Shown in pieces: positions 19,168-27,621 of a stretch of 64,000 nucleotides of DNA. The stretch is taken from the NCBI RefSeq assembly GCF_900250075.1, contig NZ_LT977070.1, positions 1,619,634 to 1,683,633 on the forward strand, written 5' to 3'. The DNA is from Cupriavidus taiwanensis (lineage in GTDB: Bacteria > Pseudomonadota > Gammaproteobacteria > Burkholderiales > Burkholderiaceae). The position numbers were made by a program, and so were the translations under genes. Below the pieces are notes generated by a model. The model made no database searches. It was not told the DNA's origin and saw only the letters and a list, made by a program, of their open reading frames with translations. Each line of letters begins with the position of its first letter. Within the stretch, counting starts at the first letter, position 1.

Positions 19168-19812
19168 ATGACTACCTGTGTTGTCGTCAAGAAGGGTGCC
19201 GAGGTGGCGATCGCGGCGGACGCGCTGGTCACCTTCGGCGATACGCGGCTGTCGCGCGCGTATGAGCGCAACCAGAAGGTCTTCCCGGTCGGCGACGGCT
19301 TTATCGCGCTGGCCGGGACGACCGCGCACTTTCCGGTCATGCGCACGCTGCTGGCGGGCCTGGGCGAGGAATGCAGGCTGGGCTCGCGCGACGACGTGTT
19401 CCGCACCTTCCTGAAGGTGCACGAGAAGCTGAAGACGGACTACTTCGTCAACACCAAGGAAGACGATGACGATCCCTACGAGTCGTCGCAGATCGTATGC
19501 CTGATCGCCAATCCGGCGGGCATCTTCGGCGTCTACTCGTATCGCGAGGTGTTTTCGTTCGACCGCTTCTGGGGCATCGGCTCGGGCCGCAACTACGCGC
19601 TGGGCGCGATGCACGCGGTCTATGACCGGCCGGACCTCGGCGCGGGCGAGATCGCGCGCATCGGTGTCGATGCCGGCGTGGAGTTCGACAAGAGTTCGTC
19701 GGGACCGATCGAGATGCACACGGTGCGGCTGCACCAGGAAGACGCCGCGGCGGCACTCGCCGACGATGCCGCGGCCGGCGACGCAGCAACCAACAACGAC
19801 GGCGCGCCCTGA
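19168..19812 (+). CDS. Proteasome-like Ntn-hydrolase (betaproteobacterial proteasome homologue, BPH)
   Basis: A 214-residue protein with an N terminus diagnostic of proteasome beta/HslV peptidases: MTT, so that Met removal exposes Thr1. Counted from Thr1, Asp17 lies in IAADAL, a lysine lies in NQKVF (residue 36, about three residues later than HslV Lys33) and GIGSGRNYALGAM matches the HslV GSGGNYA block. An acidic insertion (NTKEDDDDP) and a 30-residue Asp/Ala-rich tail are unlike HslV. This agrees with the BPH family described from betaproteobacteria. It sits 59 bp after pdhB and 33 bp before pdhL in the same direction, so it is probably co-transcribed. No ATPase unfoldase partner is nearby. 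Its substrate is unknown. Confidence 0.85.
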   Translation: MTTCVVVKKGAEVAIAADALVTFGDTRLSRAYERNQKVFPVGDGFIALAGTTAHFPVMRTLLAGLGEECRLGSRDDVFRTFLKVHEKLKTDYFVNTKEDDDDPYESSQIVCLIANPAGIFGVYSYREVFSFDRFWGIGSGRNYALGAMHAVYDRPDLGAGEIARIGVDAGVEFDKSSSGPIEMHTVRLHQEDAAAALADDAAAGDAATNNDGAP

Positions 19813-19845
19813 AGCCGAGAGGCCGGCGCGCATAGAGGAGCAAAT

Positions 19846-21630
19846 ATGAGTGTGATCGAAGTCAAGGTGCCGGATATCGGCGATTTCGACGCGGTGGAAG
19901 TGATCGAGGTGCTGGTCAAGGCCGGCGACACGGTCGAGGTGGAGCAGTCCCTGATCGTGCTGGAATCCGACAAGGCCAGCATGGACGTGCCGTCGTCGGC
20001 CGCCGGCAAGGTGGTCGACGTCAAGGTCAAGGTGGGCGACAAGGTGGGCCAGGGCGCGGTGATCTGCACCATCGAGGCCCAGGCTGGAGCAGCCGCCGCG
20101 CCTGCCCCGGCCCCGGCCCCGGCACCCGCGCAGGCCCCTGCGCCCGCGCCCGCCGCAGCGCCTGCCCCGGCGGCCGCCAGCCATGCCGGCGGTGCCGATA
20201 TCCAGTGCGAGATGCTGGTGCTGGGTGCCGGCCCTGGCGGCTACTCGGCCGCCTTCCGCGCCGCCGACCTGGGCATGAACACCGTGCTGGTGGAACGCTA
20301 CAGCACGCTCGGCGGCGTCTGCCTGAACGTGGGCTGCATCCCGTCCAAGGCGCTGCTGCACAACGCCGCGGTGATCGACGAAGCCAAGGCGCTGGCCGCC
20401 CACGGCATCCTGTTCGGCGAAGCCAAGATCGACCTGGACGGCCTGCGCCACTACAAGAACCAGGTGGTGGGCAAGCTGACCGGCGGCCTGGCCGGCATGG
20501 CCAAGGCGCGCAAGGTTCAGGTGGTGCGCGGCATCGGCAACTTCCTCGATCCGCACCACATGGAAGTGGAACTGACCGAGGGCGAGGGCAAGCGCAGCAC
20601 CGGCAAGAAGACCGTGATCCGCTTCGAGAAGGCCATCATCGCCGCAGGCAGCCAGGCGGTGAAGCTGCCCTTCATCCCGGAAGACCCGCGCATCGTCGAT
20701 TCGACCGGCGCGCTGGAGCTGCCGGAAGTGCCCAACAAGATGCTGGTCATCGGCGGCGGCATTATCGGCCTGGAAATGGCGACGGTGTACAGCACGCTGG
20801 GTGCCGACATCGATATCGTAGAAATGCTGCCGGGGCTGATGAACGGCGCCGACCGCGACCTGGTCAAGGTCTGGGAAAAGAAGAACAAGGACCGCTTCGG
20901 CAAGGTCATGCTGAACACCAAGACGGTCGCGGTGGAAGCCAAGCCGGACGGCATCTACGTCAGCTTCGAGGGCGAGCAGGCGCCGGCCGAGCCGCAGCGC
21001 TATGACCTGGTGCTGGTGTCTGTGGGCCGCTCGCCCAACGGCAAGCGCATCAGCGCCGAGAAGGCCGGCGTTGCCGTGACCGACCGCGGCTTTATCGACG
21101 TCGACAAGCAGATGCGCACCAACGTGCCGCACATCTACGCGATCGGCGATATCGTCGGCCAGCCGATGCTGGCGCACAAGGCCGTGCACGAAGCCCACGT
21201 GGCGGCCGAGGCCGCGCATGGCGAGAAGGCCTTCTTCGATGCCAAGCAGATCCCGTCGGTGGCCTTTACCGATCCGGAAGTGGCCTGGGCCGGCCTGACC
21301 GAGGACGAGTGCAAGGCGCAGGGCATCAAGTACAGCAAGGGCGTATTCCCGTGGGCCGCTTCGGGCCGCGCCATCGCCAACGGCCGCGACGAGGGCTTCA
21401 CCAAGCTGATCTTCGACGAGGAAACGCACCGCGTGATCGGCGGCGGCATCGTCGGCACGCACGCCGGCGACCTGATCAGCGAAGTGTGCCTGGCGATCGA
21501 GATGGGCGCCGACGCGGTGGATATCGGCAAGACCATCCATCCGCACCCGACGCTGGGCGAGTCGATCGGCATGGCGGCCGAGATCTACGAAGGCACTTGC
21601 ACCGACGTGCCGCCGCCGCGCAAGCGTTGA
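19846..21630 (+). CDS. pdhL: Dihydrolipoamide dehydrogenase (E3) with N-terminal lipoyl domain
   Basis: A 594-residue flavoprotein that reoxidises E2 dihydrolipoamide with NAD. Residues 1-78 are a lipoyl domain (Lys43 in ESDKASMD), followed by an Ala-Pro linker (80-112) and then the E3 core. The core has FAD motif [13 protein letters not shown], redox pair Cys159/Cys164 in [15 protein letters not shown] motif [10 protein letters not shown] and the C-terminal HPHPTLGE (active-site His567, Glu572). The extra lipoyl domain is characteristic of the PDH-dedicated E3 of Cupriavidus/Ralstonia. It is the last gene of the cluster and is followed by a terminator. Confidence 0.96.
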   Translation: MSVIEVKVPDIGDFDAVEVIEVLVKAGDTVEVEQSLIVLESDKASMDVPSSAAGKVVDVKVKVGDKVGQGAVICTIEAQAGAAAAPAPAPAPAPAQAPAPAPAAAPAPAAASHAGGADIQCEMLVLGAGPGGYSAAFRAADLGMNTVLVERYSTLGGVCLNVGCIPSKALLHNAAVIDEAKALAAHGILFGEAKIDLDGLRHYKNQVVGKLTGGLAGMAKARKVQVVRGIGNFLDPHHMEVELTEGEGKRSTGKKTVIRFEKAIIAAGSQAVKLPFIPEDPRIVDSTGALELPEVPNKMLVIGGGIIGLEMATVYSTLGADIDIVEMLPGLMNGADRDLVKVWEKKNKDRFGKVMLNTKTVAVEAKPDGIYVSFEGEQAPAEPQRYDLVLVSVGRSPNGKRISAEKAGVAVTDRGFIDVDKQMRTNVPHIYAIGDIVGQPMLAHKAVHEAHVAAEAAHGEKAFFDAKQIPSVAFTDPEVAWAGLTEDECKAQGIKYSKGVFPWAASGRAIANGRDEGFTKLIFDEETHRVIGGGIVGTHAGDLISEVCLAIEMGADAVDIGKTIHPHPTLGESIGMAAEIYEGTCTDVPPPRKR

Positions 21631-21654
21631 GGCGCTGTCCGCTGCGATGACAAG

Positions 21655-21681
21655 GCCCGCCTTGATGGCGGGCTTTGTTTT
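21655..21681 (+). terminator. Terminator of the pdh cluster
   Basis: A 7-bp GC stem, GCCCGCC/GGCGGGC, with a TTGAT loop (21655-21673) is followed by TTTGTTTT. It lies 24 nt after the pdhL stop. Confidence 0.75.
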
Positions 21682-21790
21682 GCACGGTTTCGCAATTAAC
21701 CGCCTTAACTTGTCCACGCCAATGCATGGCGGCTTGCAGCGACAGGGGAAAAGGGCGCGGGGAAAGGCTGGCTGAGGCGAGATCAAAAAA

Positions 21791-21816
21791 AAACCCGACC
21801 TGTAGAGGTCGGGTTT
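21791..21816 (-). terminator. phaP1: Terminator downstream of phaP1
   Basis: An 11-bp perfect stem (21791-21801 with 21806-21816) with a 4-nt loop. The plus strand carries a run of A before it, so on the minus strand the hairpin is followed by Ts. It lies about 175 nt past the phaP1 stop, and no other minus-strand gene lies between. The 361-bp gap 21631-21991 holds only this and the pdh terminator. Confidence 0.75.
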
Positions 21817-21991
21817 AACGATACCTTTGGACAAGGAGACCGCGGTACCGAGGAGACATCGGCAGACAAGGCAGCGCCGGGCCGGTCGGTCATGGCACTC
21901 CCTTCATCGTTGGCGAAGCCCACCGCCTGCGCGGGGTCGATGGGCTTTGCCAACGGACCGGCCGGGGCCGGTCCATCTTCAACGCAGGCTA

Positions 21992-22570
21992 TCAGGCAGC
22001 AGCGGCCTTCTTCGCCGTGGCCGTGCGGGCCGTGGCGCTGGCTTGCTGGGCAGCCTTGGTGGCAGCAGTGGCGGCGGCCTGGAAGTTGGTTTCAGCGATT
22101 TCGACCGCTTGCTTGGTCGCCTTCTGCACCGACTCGTAGGCGTTGTTGGCAGCGGAGATTGCCGACTTCACGATGGCCACGGTCGATTCCGAACCGGCCG
22201 GGGCGTTCTTGGCGAAGTTCTCGACCAGAGCCTGGACGTTCTTCGAGCCTTCGGCCAGCTGGGCCTCGGCCACCTTGGCGAATTCGCTCTGGGTTTCCGA
22301 AGCGATCTCGTACAGGTGACGGGTGTATGCCAGGGTCTTTTCGGCGACCGGCTGCACGGCCGCGGCCTGGATCGCCAGCAGTTCCTGCGCGTCCTTGGCC
22401 GACAGCGCCTTCTTGGCGTTGTCCACGCCTTCGGCGAAGCTGGTCTTGACGACCTGCAGGTTCAGTTCGACGAGCTTTTCGACGCCTTCAAACGCCTTGG
22501 TGGTCAGGCCGAACAGCGTTTCGAGGTTAGCCTTTTGTGCTGCTGCGACTTGTTCCGGGGTGAGGATCAT
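21992..22570 (-). CDS. phaP1: Phasin PhaP1, polyhydroxybutyrate granule-associated protein
   Basis: A 192-residue amphipathic helical protein that coats PHB granules and controls their number and size. The sequence from [19 protein letters not shown] through the phasin core to the Ala/Lys-rich tail (ATAKKAAAA) is one I recognise as PhaP1 of Cupriavidus necator. There is no signal peptide. The start at 22570 has GGAG about 9 nt upstream. A longer in-frame extension (to 22903) crosses the promoter and was rejected. The gene stands alone between two intergenic regions and lies convergent to the pdh cluster, which supplies the acetyl-CoA used for PHB. Confidence 0.97.
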   Translation of the reverse strand: MILTPEQVAAAQKANLETLFGLTTKAFEGVEKLVELNLQVVKTSFAEGVDNAKKALSAKDAQELLAIQAAAVQPVAEKTLAYTRHLYEIASETQSEFAKVAEAQLAEGSKNVQALVENFAKNAPAGSESTVAIVKSAISAANNAYESVQKATKQAVEIAETNFQAAATAATKAAQQASATARTATAKKAAAA

Positions 22571-22700
22571 TGCTGGTCTCCAGTGGTGAACTTCAAGGTC
22601 AAGCAAGTTAAGCCGCCTAGATGTCAGGACCGTGACGGTGTTTCGCCGTTTCGGCCAGCCCAGGCGTGTGGGTGGGTCAGGGCGCCAATCCGTTGGTTCG

Positions 22701-22774
22701 TTTGTGCGCCGCAACAAGCCGTATTGTAGGGACAGCCAAATCAATGTCAAGGAGTTTTTGTGCGTTGCACAAAA
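22701..22774 (-). promoter_or_regulatory. phaP1: phaP1 promoter with two candidate PhaR operators
   Basis: On the minus strand there is consensus TTGACA (22745-22750), a 16-nt spacer and TACAAT (22723-22728). Just upstream of the -35 box lies the perfect inverted repeat TTTTGTGC-GTT-GCACAAAA (22756-22774). Just downstream of the -10 box lies a second, similar repeat, TTTGTGC-GCC-GCAACAA (22701-22717). Both share TGC-N3-GCA. PhaR is the known repressor of phaP1, released when it binds nascent PHB, so these are the obvious operators. PhaR assignment is inferred. Confidence 0.75.
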
Positions 22775-22934
22775 TCCGGGTCGACCGAGCTTAAGGCAAG
22801 TGGCGTGGTAGCCATCTCGCCCCCCCGGCAATGCCCGGACAGGGGTGCTACCATGCCAGGCTGCCCGCGCCGGTACGGCCGGCCGAGGCTGGAACACCAA
22901 CAAGATGTGAACAGGATCGCCCAGGCCTCATTCC

Positions 22935-23861
22935 ATGCTCGCTTTCTACGCCGACCACTTCGTGCTGCCGCTGCCGCCAGGACATCGCTTCCCCATGCGC
23001 AAGTACAGCATGCTGCGCGACGCGGTGTCGGCCCAGGTGCCGGGGCTGCGCCTGTCCGAGGCGCCGCGTGCCGGCGACGATGCGCTGCTGCTTGCACACA
23101 CCGCGGAATACGTAGAGGCGGCCTCGGCCGGCACGCTCGACCCGGCGCGCCAGCGCGAGATCGGTTTTCCGTGGTCCGAAGCAATGGTGGAACGCTCGCG
23201 CCGGTCGGCCGGCGCCACCATCGAGGCCTGCCGCAGCGCGTTGCGTGAAGGCATAGCCGTGAACCTGGCGGGTGGCACGCATCACGCGTATGCGGACAAG
23301 GGCGGCGGCTTCTGCGTCTTCAACGATGCCGCGATCGCTGCACGCGTGCTGCAGCGCGACGGCGCGGTGCGCCGCGTGGCGGTGATCGACCTTGACGTGC
23401 ATCAGGGCAACGGCACCGCATCGATCCTGCACGGCGACTCATCGGTATTCACGCTATCGCTGCATGGCGAGAAGAACTATCCGTTCCGCAAGGAAGCAAG
23501 CGACCTCGACGTCGGCCTGCCGGATGGCTGCGACGACGAGGCCTACGCGCAGGCGTTGCAGACAGCGCTGGACACGCTGTTCCGCCGCTTCGAGCCCGAC
23601 CTGCTGATTTACCTGGCGGGCGCGGACCCGCACGAGGGCGACCGGCTCGGGCGGTTGAAGCTGACCATGGCTGGCCTGGCACGGCGCGACCGCCTGGTGT
23701 TCGACGCCGCGCAAGCACGTCGGCTGCCGGTGGCGGTGACCATGGCCGGCGGCTACGGCAACCAGATCGAAGACACCGTTGCCGTCCATGCGCAGACGGT
23801 GCGGCTCGCCGCGCAATATCACGCCCGGTACGCGCAACTTGCCGCGCGGCTTGCCTCATGA
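22935..23861 (+). CDS. Histone-deacetylase-family hydrolase (AcuC/acetylpolyamine amidohydrolase-like)
   Basis: A 308-residue member of the arginase/deacetylase fold. Zinc and active-site motifs are intact: GGTHHA (charge-relay histidines), DLDVHQGNGT (zinc Asp and His), SLHGEKNYPF and AGADPHEGDRLGRL (second zinc Asp). In bacteria such enzymes deacetylate polyamines, acetyl-lysine of metabolic enzymes, or short-chain acyl amides, so the substrate is not settled by sequence. The stop codon overlaps the start of the DMT exporter gene (ATGA, 23858-23861), which indicates translational coupling and suggests that the product of deacetylation might be exported. Confidence 0.88.
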   Translation: MLAFYADHFVLPLPPGHRFPMRKYSMLRDAVSAQVPGLRLSEAPRAGDDALLLAHTAEYVEAASAGTLDPARQREIGFPWSEAMVERSRRSAGATIEACRSALREGIAVNLAGGTHHAYADKGGGFCVFNDAAIAARVLQRDGAVRRVAVIDLDVHQGNGTASILHGDSSVFTLSLHGEKNYPFRKEASDLDVGLPDGCDDEAYAQALQTALDTLFRRFEPDLLIYLAGADPHEGDRLGRLKLTMAGLARRDRLVFDAAQARRLPVAVTMAGGYGNQIEDTVAVHAQTVRLAAQYHARYAQLAARLAS

Positions 23862-24784
23862 GCGAGGCGATCGAGTCGGGCCGCAGCGGTGCGGCCAACC
23901 CGCGCGCCACGCTGTGGGTGGCATCGATGCCGTGGCTGTTCGTGCTGATCTGGAGCACCGGCTTTATCGTCGCCAAATACGGCATGCCGTATGCGGAGCC
24001 GATGACCTTCCTGTTCCTGCGCTTTGCCGGCGTGCTGGTGTTGATGGTGCCGTTCGTGCTGCTGGCGCGCGTGCCGCTGCCGCGCGTGACGGGATCGACC
24101 GCAACCGACTGGCGCGCGGTGGGGCATATCGCGGTGGCCGGCCTGCTGCTGCAGGCGGGCTACCTTGGCGGCGTCTGGGCCGCGATCAAGCTAGGCATGC
24201 CGGCAGGCGTATCGGCGCTGATCGTCGGCATGCAGCCGATCCTGACCGCGCTGATCGCCACGCGCATGGGCGAGCGCATCGGCGCACGCCAGTGGCTGGG
24301 CCTGCTGCTGGGCATTGCCGGCGTGGCGCTGGTGGTGGCCAACAAGCTCGGTACCAGCGGCTTGACGCCGGCCAGCCTCGCCCTGGCCGGCGGTGCGTTG
24401 TTCAGCATCACCGTGGGCACGGTCTACCAGCGGCATTTCTGCCCGGTGTTCGACCTGCGCATGGGTTCGGTGATCCAGTTCGCCGCGGCGGCGCTTGCCT
24501 GCGTGCCGTTCATGTTCCTGTTCGAGACGCGGGAGGTGCAGTGGACTGCCGCCATGCTCGGCGCGCTGGCGTGGTCGGTGGTGGCGTTGTCGATCGGCGC
24601 GATCTCGCTGCTGTTCATGCTGATCCGCCAGGGTGCGGCGACGAAGGTGTCCAGCCTGATGTACCTGACCCCTCCTGCCACGGCGGTGATGGCCTGGCTC
24701 TTGTTCGGCGAGCGCTTCCCGCCGCTGGCTGCCGCTGGCATGGTGCTGGCCGCGCTGGGTGTCGCGCTTGTCATCCGTCGCTAG
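23858..24784 (+). CDS. DMT-superfamily (EamA) permease
   Basis: A 308-residue inner-membrane protein with about ten hydrophobic segments in two EamA repeats (first beginning WLFVLIWSTGFIVAKYGMPYAEP, second ending FGERFPPLAAAGMVLAALGVALV). The family exports amino acids and other small metabolites by proton antiport. Its start codon lies within the last codons of the deacetylase gene. Substrate is unknown. Coupling with a deacetylase raises the possibility of an amine or amino-acid product. Confidence 0.86.
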   Translation: MSEAIESGRSGAANPRATLWVASMPWLFVLIWSTGFIVAKYGMPYAEPMTFLFLRFAGVLVLMVPFVLLARVPLPRVTGSTATDWRAVGHIAVAGLLLQAGYLGGVWAAIKLGMPAGVSALIVGMQPILTALIATRMGERIGARQWLGLLLGIAGVALVVANKLGTSGLTPASLALAGGALFSITVGTVYQRHFCPVFDLRMGSVIQFAAAALACVPFMFLFETREVQWTAAMLGALAWSVVALSIGAISLLFMLIRQGAATKVSSLMYLTPPATAVMAWLLFGERFPPLAAAGMVLAALGVALVIRR

Positions 24785-24867
24785 CGGCCACGCGTTCGTA
24801 TCGCGTAGGCCGCTGGTTCAGAATATTCGCATTTCGTACTGCCTCGCTTCTGTCCCTCTCTCGCCCC

Positions 24868-25326
24868 ATGAAACCGCAAGCCGAATCGCGCAGTGCCTAT
24901 CCGTACTTCCAGCCGATCACCACGCGTTGGATGGACAACGATGTCTATGGCCACGTTAACAACGTTGTCTACTACAGTTATTTTGACACCGTGGTGAATA
25001 CCTACCTGATCCGGCAAGGCGTGCTCGATGTTACGTCGGGCGACACCATCGGGCTGGTGATCGAGACGCAGTGCAACTACTTCTCGTCGCTCAGCTTTCC
25101 CGAGACCGTGATAGCGGGTTTACGCGTAGCCAGGCTGGGCACGTCGAGCGTGCGCTATGAGGTCGGCCTGTTCAGCGGCGACAACGAAGTCGCTGCCGCG
25201 CAAGGGCATTTCATCCACGTCTATGTCGATCGCGCTACGCGCCGGCCGGTACCGCTGCCGGGCGCCTTGCGCGAAGCGCTGCTGCCGTTGGCGGCGGCGG
25301 GCGCGGTGACGGGCGCACGGGAATAG
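24868..25326 (+). CDS. Acyl-CoA thioesterase, 4HBT/FadM type
   Basis: A 152-residue hotdog-fold protein. The N-terminal TRWMDNDVYGHVNNVVYYSYFDT carries the catalytic Asp and the GHVNN loop of the YbgC/FadM branch, and later segments (TQCNYFSSLSFPE) complete the hotdog. It hydrolyses acyl-CoA thioesters, with unknown chain length. The ATG at 24868 gives the normal N terminus. It is 83 bp after the DMT gene and 25 bp before the nitroreductase, all in one direction, so it may belong to the same transcript. Confidence 0.88.
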   Translation: MKPQAESRSAYPYFQPITTRWMDNDVYGHVNNVVYYSYFDTVVNTYLIRQGVLDVTSGDTIGLVIETQCNYFSSLSFPETVIAGLRVARLGTSSVRYEVGLFSGDNEVAAAQGHFIHVYVDRATRRPVPLPGALREALLPLAAAGAVTGARE

Positions 25327-25351
25327 GGCGGGGCAACAGGAGATGAACAAG

Positions 25352-26065
25352 ATGTCCCACGAGAAGCAACTCGGCTCGCAGGATGCCGTGGACTGCGTGG
25401 ATCGTGCGATCCTGACGCGGCGCTCGGTGCGGGCCTTTCTCGATACGCCCGTGCCGCGCAGCACCGTGGAAGAGATCCTGGCGGTGGCCAGCCGCGCGCC
25501 CTCCGGCACCAACACGCAGCCGTGGCGCGTCTATGTGCTGTCGGGCGAGGCCAAGGCCAAGCTGTGCGCCGATGTGCTCGCCGCCTATGAAGATCCCGAG
25601 CGTGATAGCAAATACCGGGAGGAGTACCCGTACTATCCGCGCGAATGGGCCGACCCGTATCTGTCGCGGCGGCGCAAGGTGGGCTGGGACCTGTACGGGC
25701 TGCTCGAGATCAGCCGCGAGGACAAGGCGCGCATGCACGAACAGCATGCGCGCAACTTCCGTTTCTTCGATGCGCCCGTGGGCATCATCTTCACCATCGA
25801 CCGCATCATGGAGCAGGGCAGCTGGCTCGACTACGGCATGTTCCTGCAAAGCATCATGGTCGCCGCCCGGGCACGCGGGCTCGATACCTGCCCGCAGGCG
25901 GCGTTCACGCAGTTCCACAAGATCATCGCCAGCCACTTGCGGCTGCCACCGGAGGAAATGGTGGTGTGCGGCATGTCGCTGGGTTTTGCCGATCCGGAGG
26001 CCGTCGCAAACCGCCTCACCACGGAACGTGAGCCGGTCAGCGGGTTTGCGCGTTTTCTCTCATAG
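25352..26065 (+). CDS. Nitroreductase-family FMN oxidoreductase
   Basis: A 237-residue flavoprotein of the NfsA/NfnB superfamily. The N-terminal ILTRRSVRAFLDTPV and SRAPSGTNTQPWRVYV segments bind FMN, and the C-terminal VVCGMSLGFADPEAVANRLTTER completes the dimeric fold. It reduces nitroaromatics or quinones with NAD(P)H, but the physiological substrate is unknown. AGGAG abuts an ATG at 25343 but is 9 nt from the ATG at 25352, so the second is preferred. Last gene of the deacetylase-exporter-thioesterase run. Confidence 0.88.
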   Translation: MSHEKQLGSQDAVDCVDRAILTRRSVRAFLDTPVPRSTVEEILAVASRAPSGTNTQPWRVYVLSGEAKAKLCADVLAAYEDPERDSKYREEYPYYPREWADPYLSRRRKVGWDLYGLLEISREDKARMHEQHARNFRFFDAPVGIIFTIDRIMEQGSWLDYGMFLQSIMVAARARGLDTCPQAAFTQFHKIIASHLRLPPEEMVVCGMSLGFADPEAVANRLTTEREPVSGFARFLS

Positions 26066-26210
26066 TGAAATTTGTTTCAACATGTAACGATGGACGCCGA
26101 TATTTCAAGAGACTTTCCGTATTGGCTTCGTCGCTGCAAAGGGGTAGCAAGGGTGAGCCGGACTGCGCTTGGGTCGAGCGCACAGGAGTTCGATGGCGGA
26201 CGTGACGCAT

Positions 26211-26244
26211 CACGTACTTTTTCCACAATGTGGAAACGTACGTG
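26211..26244. promoter_or_regulatory. Composite inverted repeat upstream of the PBP7-type gene
   Basis: A perfect 17-bp palindrome, TTTCCACA-A-TGTGGAAA (26220-26236), is itself flanked by CACGTAC (26211-26217) and its complement GTACGTG (26238-26244). It lies 37 bp before the candidate -35 box of the endopeptidase gene and 146 bp after the nitroreductase stop. There is no T-run, so it is more likely an operator or activator site than a terminator. The binding protein is unknown. Confidence 0.6.
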
Positions 26245-26280
26245 AATCGAACTTTAAGGAGCGTCTGTAAGTCTTTAATC

Positions 26281-26309
26281 TTGCTAACAATTTCTTTCTT
26301 TCCTACACT
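26281..26309 (+). promoter_or_regulatory. Candidate promoter of the PBP7-type gene
   Basis: TTGCTA (26281-26286), a 17-nt spacer and TACACT (26304-26309), each box 4/6 to consensus, within an AT-rich pocket. The predicted start would give a leader of about 20 nt before the ATG at 26338. Confidence 0.45.
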
Positions 26310-26337
26310 AGCGCCATTCCTATGCGCTGAACGAATC

Positions 26338-27555
26338 ATGTTCCGGTCTGATTCCATTTTCTCCAGATTCTTCGGCTCCACACCCTTGTCCGCCGTCGCC
26401 GCTGCGGTACTGGTGTCGGTGTCGATGGTCGCGGTGCCTGTGGCCGAAGCGGCCACCAAGGCCTCATCCACGCAAAAAACAAGCAAAAAGCAGGCAAAAT
26501 CCGCTCAAACGGAGAAAAAGACCGCTTCCAAGCCTGTTGCCAAGAGCGCCCGCAACGCCAGGGTCGCGAAGAGCGAAGCAGGCTCCGCGCGCAAGGTGGT
26601 GGTGCTGAAGAAGGGCAAGCGCCACGTCGTGGTGGCGCAGCGCGCGGCCCCGGTGCGGGCTGCGTTTACGCCGTCCAAGCCGTCGCTGGGCGAGGCCATG
26701 GGCCTGCGCGACACCGACGATGCGCTGGCCTTGCGCTCCAGCGTCGCCCTGGTGATGGACCAGAACTCCAACGAGGTGCTGTTCCAGAAGAATGCCGGCG
26801 CCGTGCTGCCGATTGCATCGATCACCAAGCTGATGACCGCGCTGGTGGTGATGGACTCGCGCCTGCCGATGGACGAGGTGCTGACCATCACCGAGGAAGA
26901 CCGCGACACCGAGAAGCACAGCAGCTCGCGCCTGCGCTTCGGCACGCAGCTGACGCGTCAGGAACTGCTGCTGCTGGCGCTGATGTCGTCCGAGAACCGT
27001 GCCGCTTCGGCGCTGGGCCGCCACTACCCGGGCGGCCTGCCGGCCTTTGTGCAGGCCATGAACCGCAAGGCGCGCGAGCTCGGCATGAACGACAGCCATT
27101 TCGTCGATTCCAGCGGCCTGTCGAGCAGCAACGTGTCGAGCGCGACCGACCTGGTGCGCATGGTCAACGCCGCCTACCGCAACCCGACCATCCGCGAGTA
27201 CTCGACCCAGACCGAGCATGAAGTCAACGTGCTCGGCCGCACCCAGCATTACGTCAGCACCAACCGCCTGGTGCGCGGCGGCAACTGGGAGATCGGCCTG
27301 CAGAAGACCGGCTTTATCTCCGAGGCCGGCCAGTGCCTGGTGATGCAGGCACGCGTGCACGGACGCAATGTGGTGATGGTGTTCCTGGATTCGGCCGGCA
27401 AGCTGTCGCGCTTTGCCGATGCCAACCGCGTCAAGGACTGGCTCGAGCATTCGCCGTCCTCGCCGCAGCGCGGTTTCCCGTCGTCGCCGAACCTGACGCA
27501 GGGTCCGGGCAGCGCCCACGCGGTACTGGCCTCGCAGCAATCGCGCGGCATCTGA
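26338..27555 (+). CDS. pbpG: D-alanyl-D-alanine endopeptidase (PBP7-like, peptidase S11)
   Basis: A 405-residue periplasmic serine peptidase that cleaves peptidoglycan cross-links. A signal peptide occupies residues 1-39 (cleavage after PVAEA) and is followed by a Lys/Ser/Ala-rich disordered stretch (40-110). The penicillin-binding motifs are Ser161-x-x-Lys164 in PIASITKLM, S-x-N (218-220, SEN) and KTG (323-325). It lacks the extra C-terminal domain of PBP5-type carboxypeptidases, as PBP7 does. The start at 26338 is chosen because it gives a proper signal peptide. The frame is open further upstream to 26230, across the promoter. A terminator follows. Confidence 0.9.
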   Translation: MFRSDSIFSRFFGSTPLSAVAAAVLVSVSMVAVPVAEAATKASSTQKTSKKQAKSAQTEKKTASKPVAKSARNARVAKSEAGSARKVVVLKKGKRHVVVAQRAAPVRAAFTPSKPSLGEAMGLRDTDDALALRSSVALVMDQNSNEVLFQKNAGAVLPIASITKLMTALVVMDSRLPMDEVLTITEEDRDTEKHSSSRLRFGTQLTRQELLLLALMSSENRAASALGRHYPGGLPAFVQAMNRKARELGMNDSHFVDSSGLSSSNVSSATDLVRMVNAAYRNPTIREYSTQTEHEVNVLGRTQHYVSTNRLVRGGNWEIGLQKTGFISEAGQCLVMQARVHGRNVVMVFLDSAGKLSRFADANRVKDWLEHSPSSPQRGFPSSPNLTQGPGSAHAVLASQQSRGI

Positions 27556-27576
27556 GCCCGCAAGCCTGACCGGAAA

Positions 27577-27603
27577 AAAACGCGCCGCATTGCGGCGCGT
27601 TTT
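27577..27603. terminator. Bidirectional terminator between convergent genes
   Basis: A GC-rich stem (27580-27588 with 27592-27600) is flanked by an A-run and a T-run (27574-27580, 27600-27603). It serves pbpG on the plus strand and the FAD oxidoreductase on the minus strand, whose stop is at 27622. Confidence 0.85.
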
Positions 27604-27621
27604 GCTTTGGTGCGGCAGCGC

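Noticed and set aside
19105..21834. Very long minus-strand open frame (909 codons) opposite BPH and pdhL
   Set aside because: Shadow of GC-saturated third codon positions. It begins in the phaP1 terminator region and has no recognisable fold.
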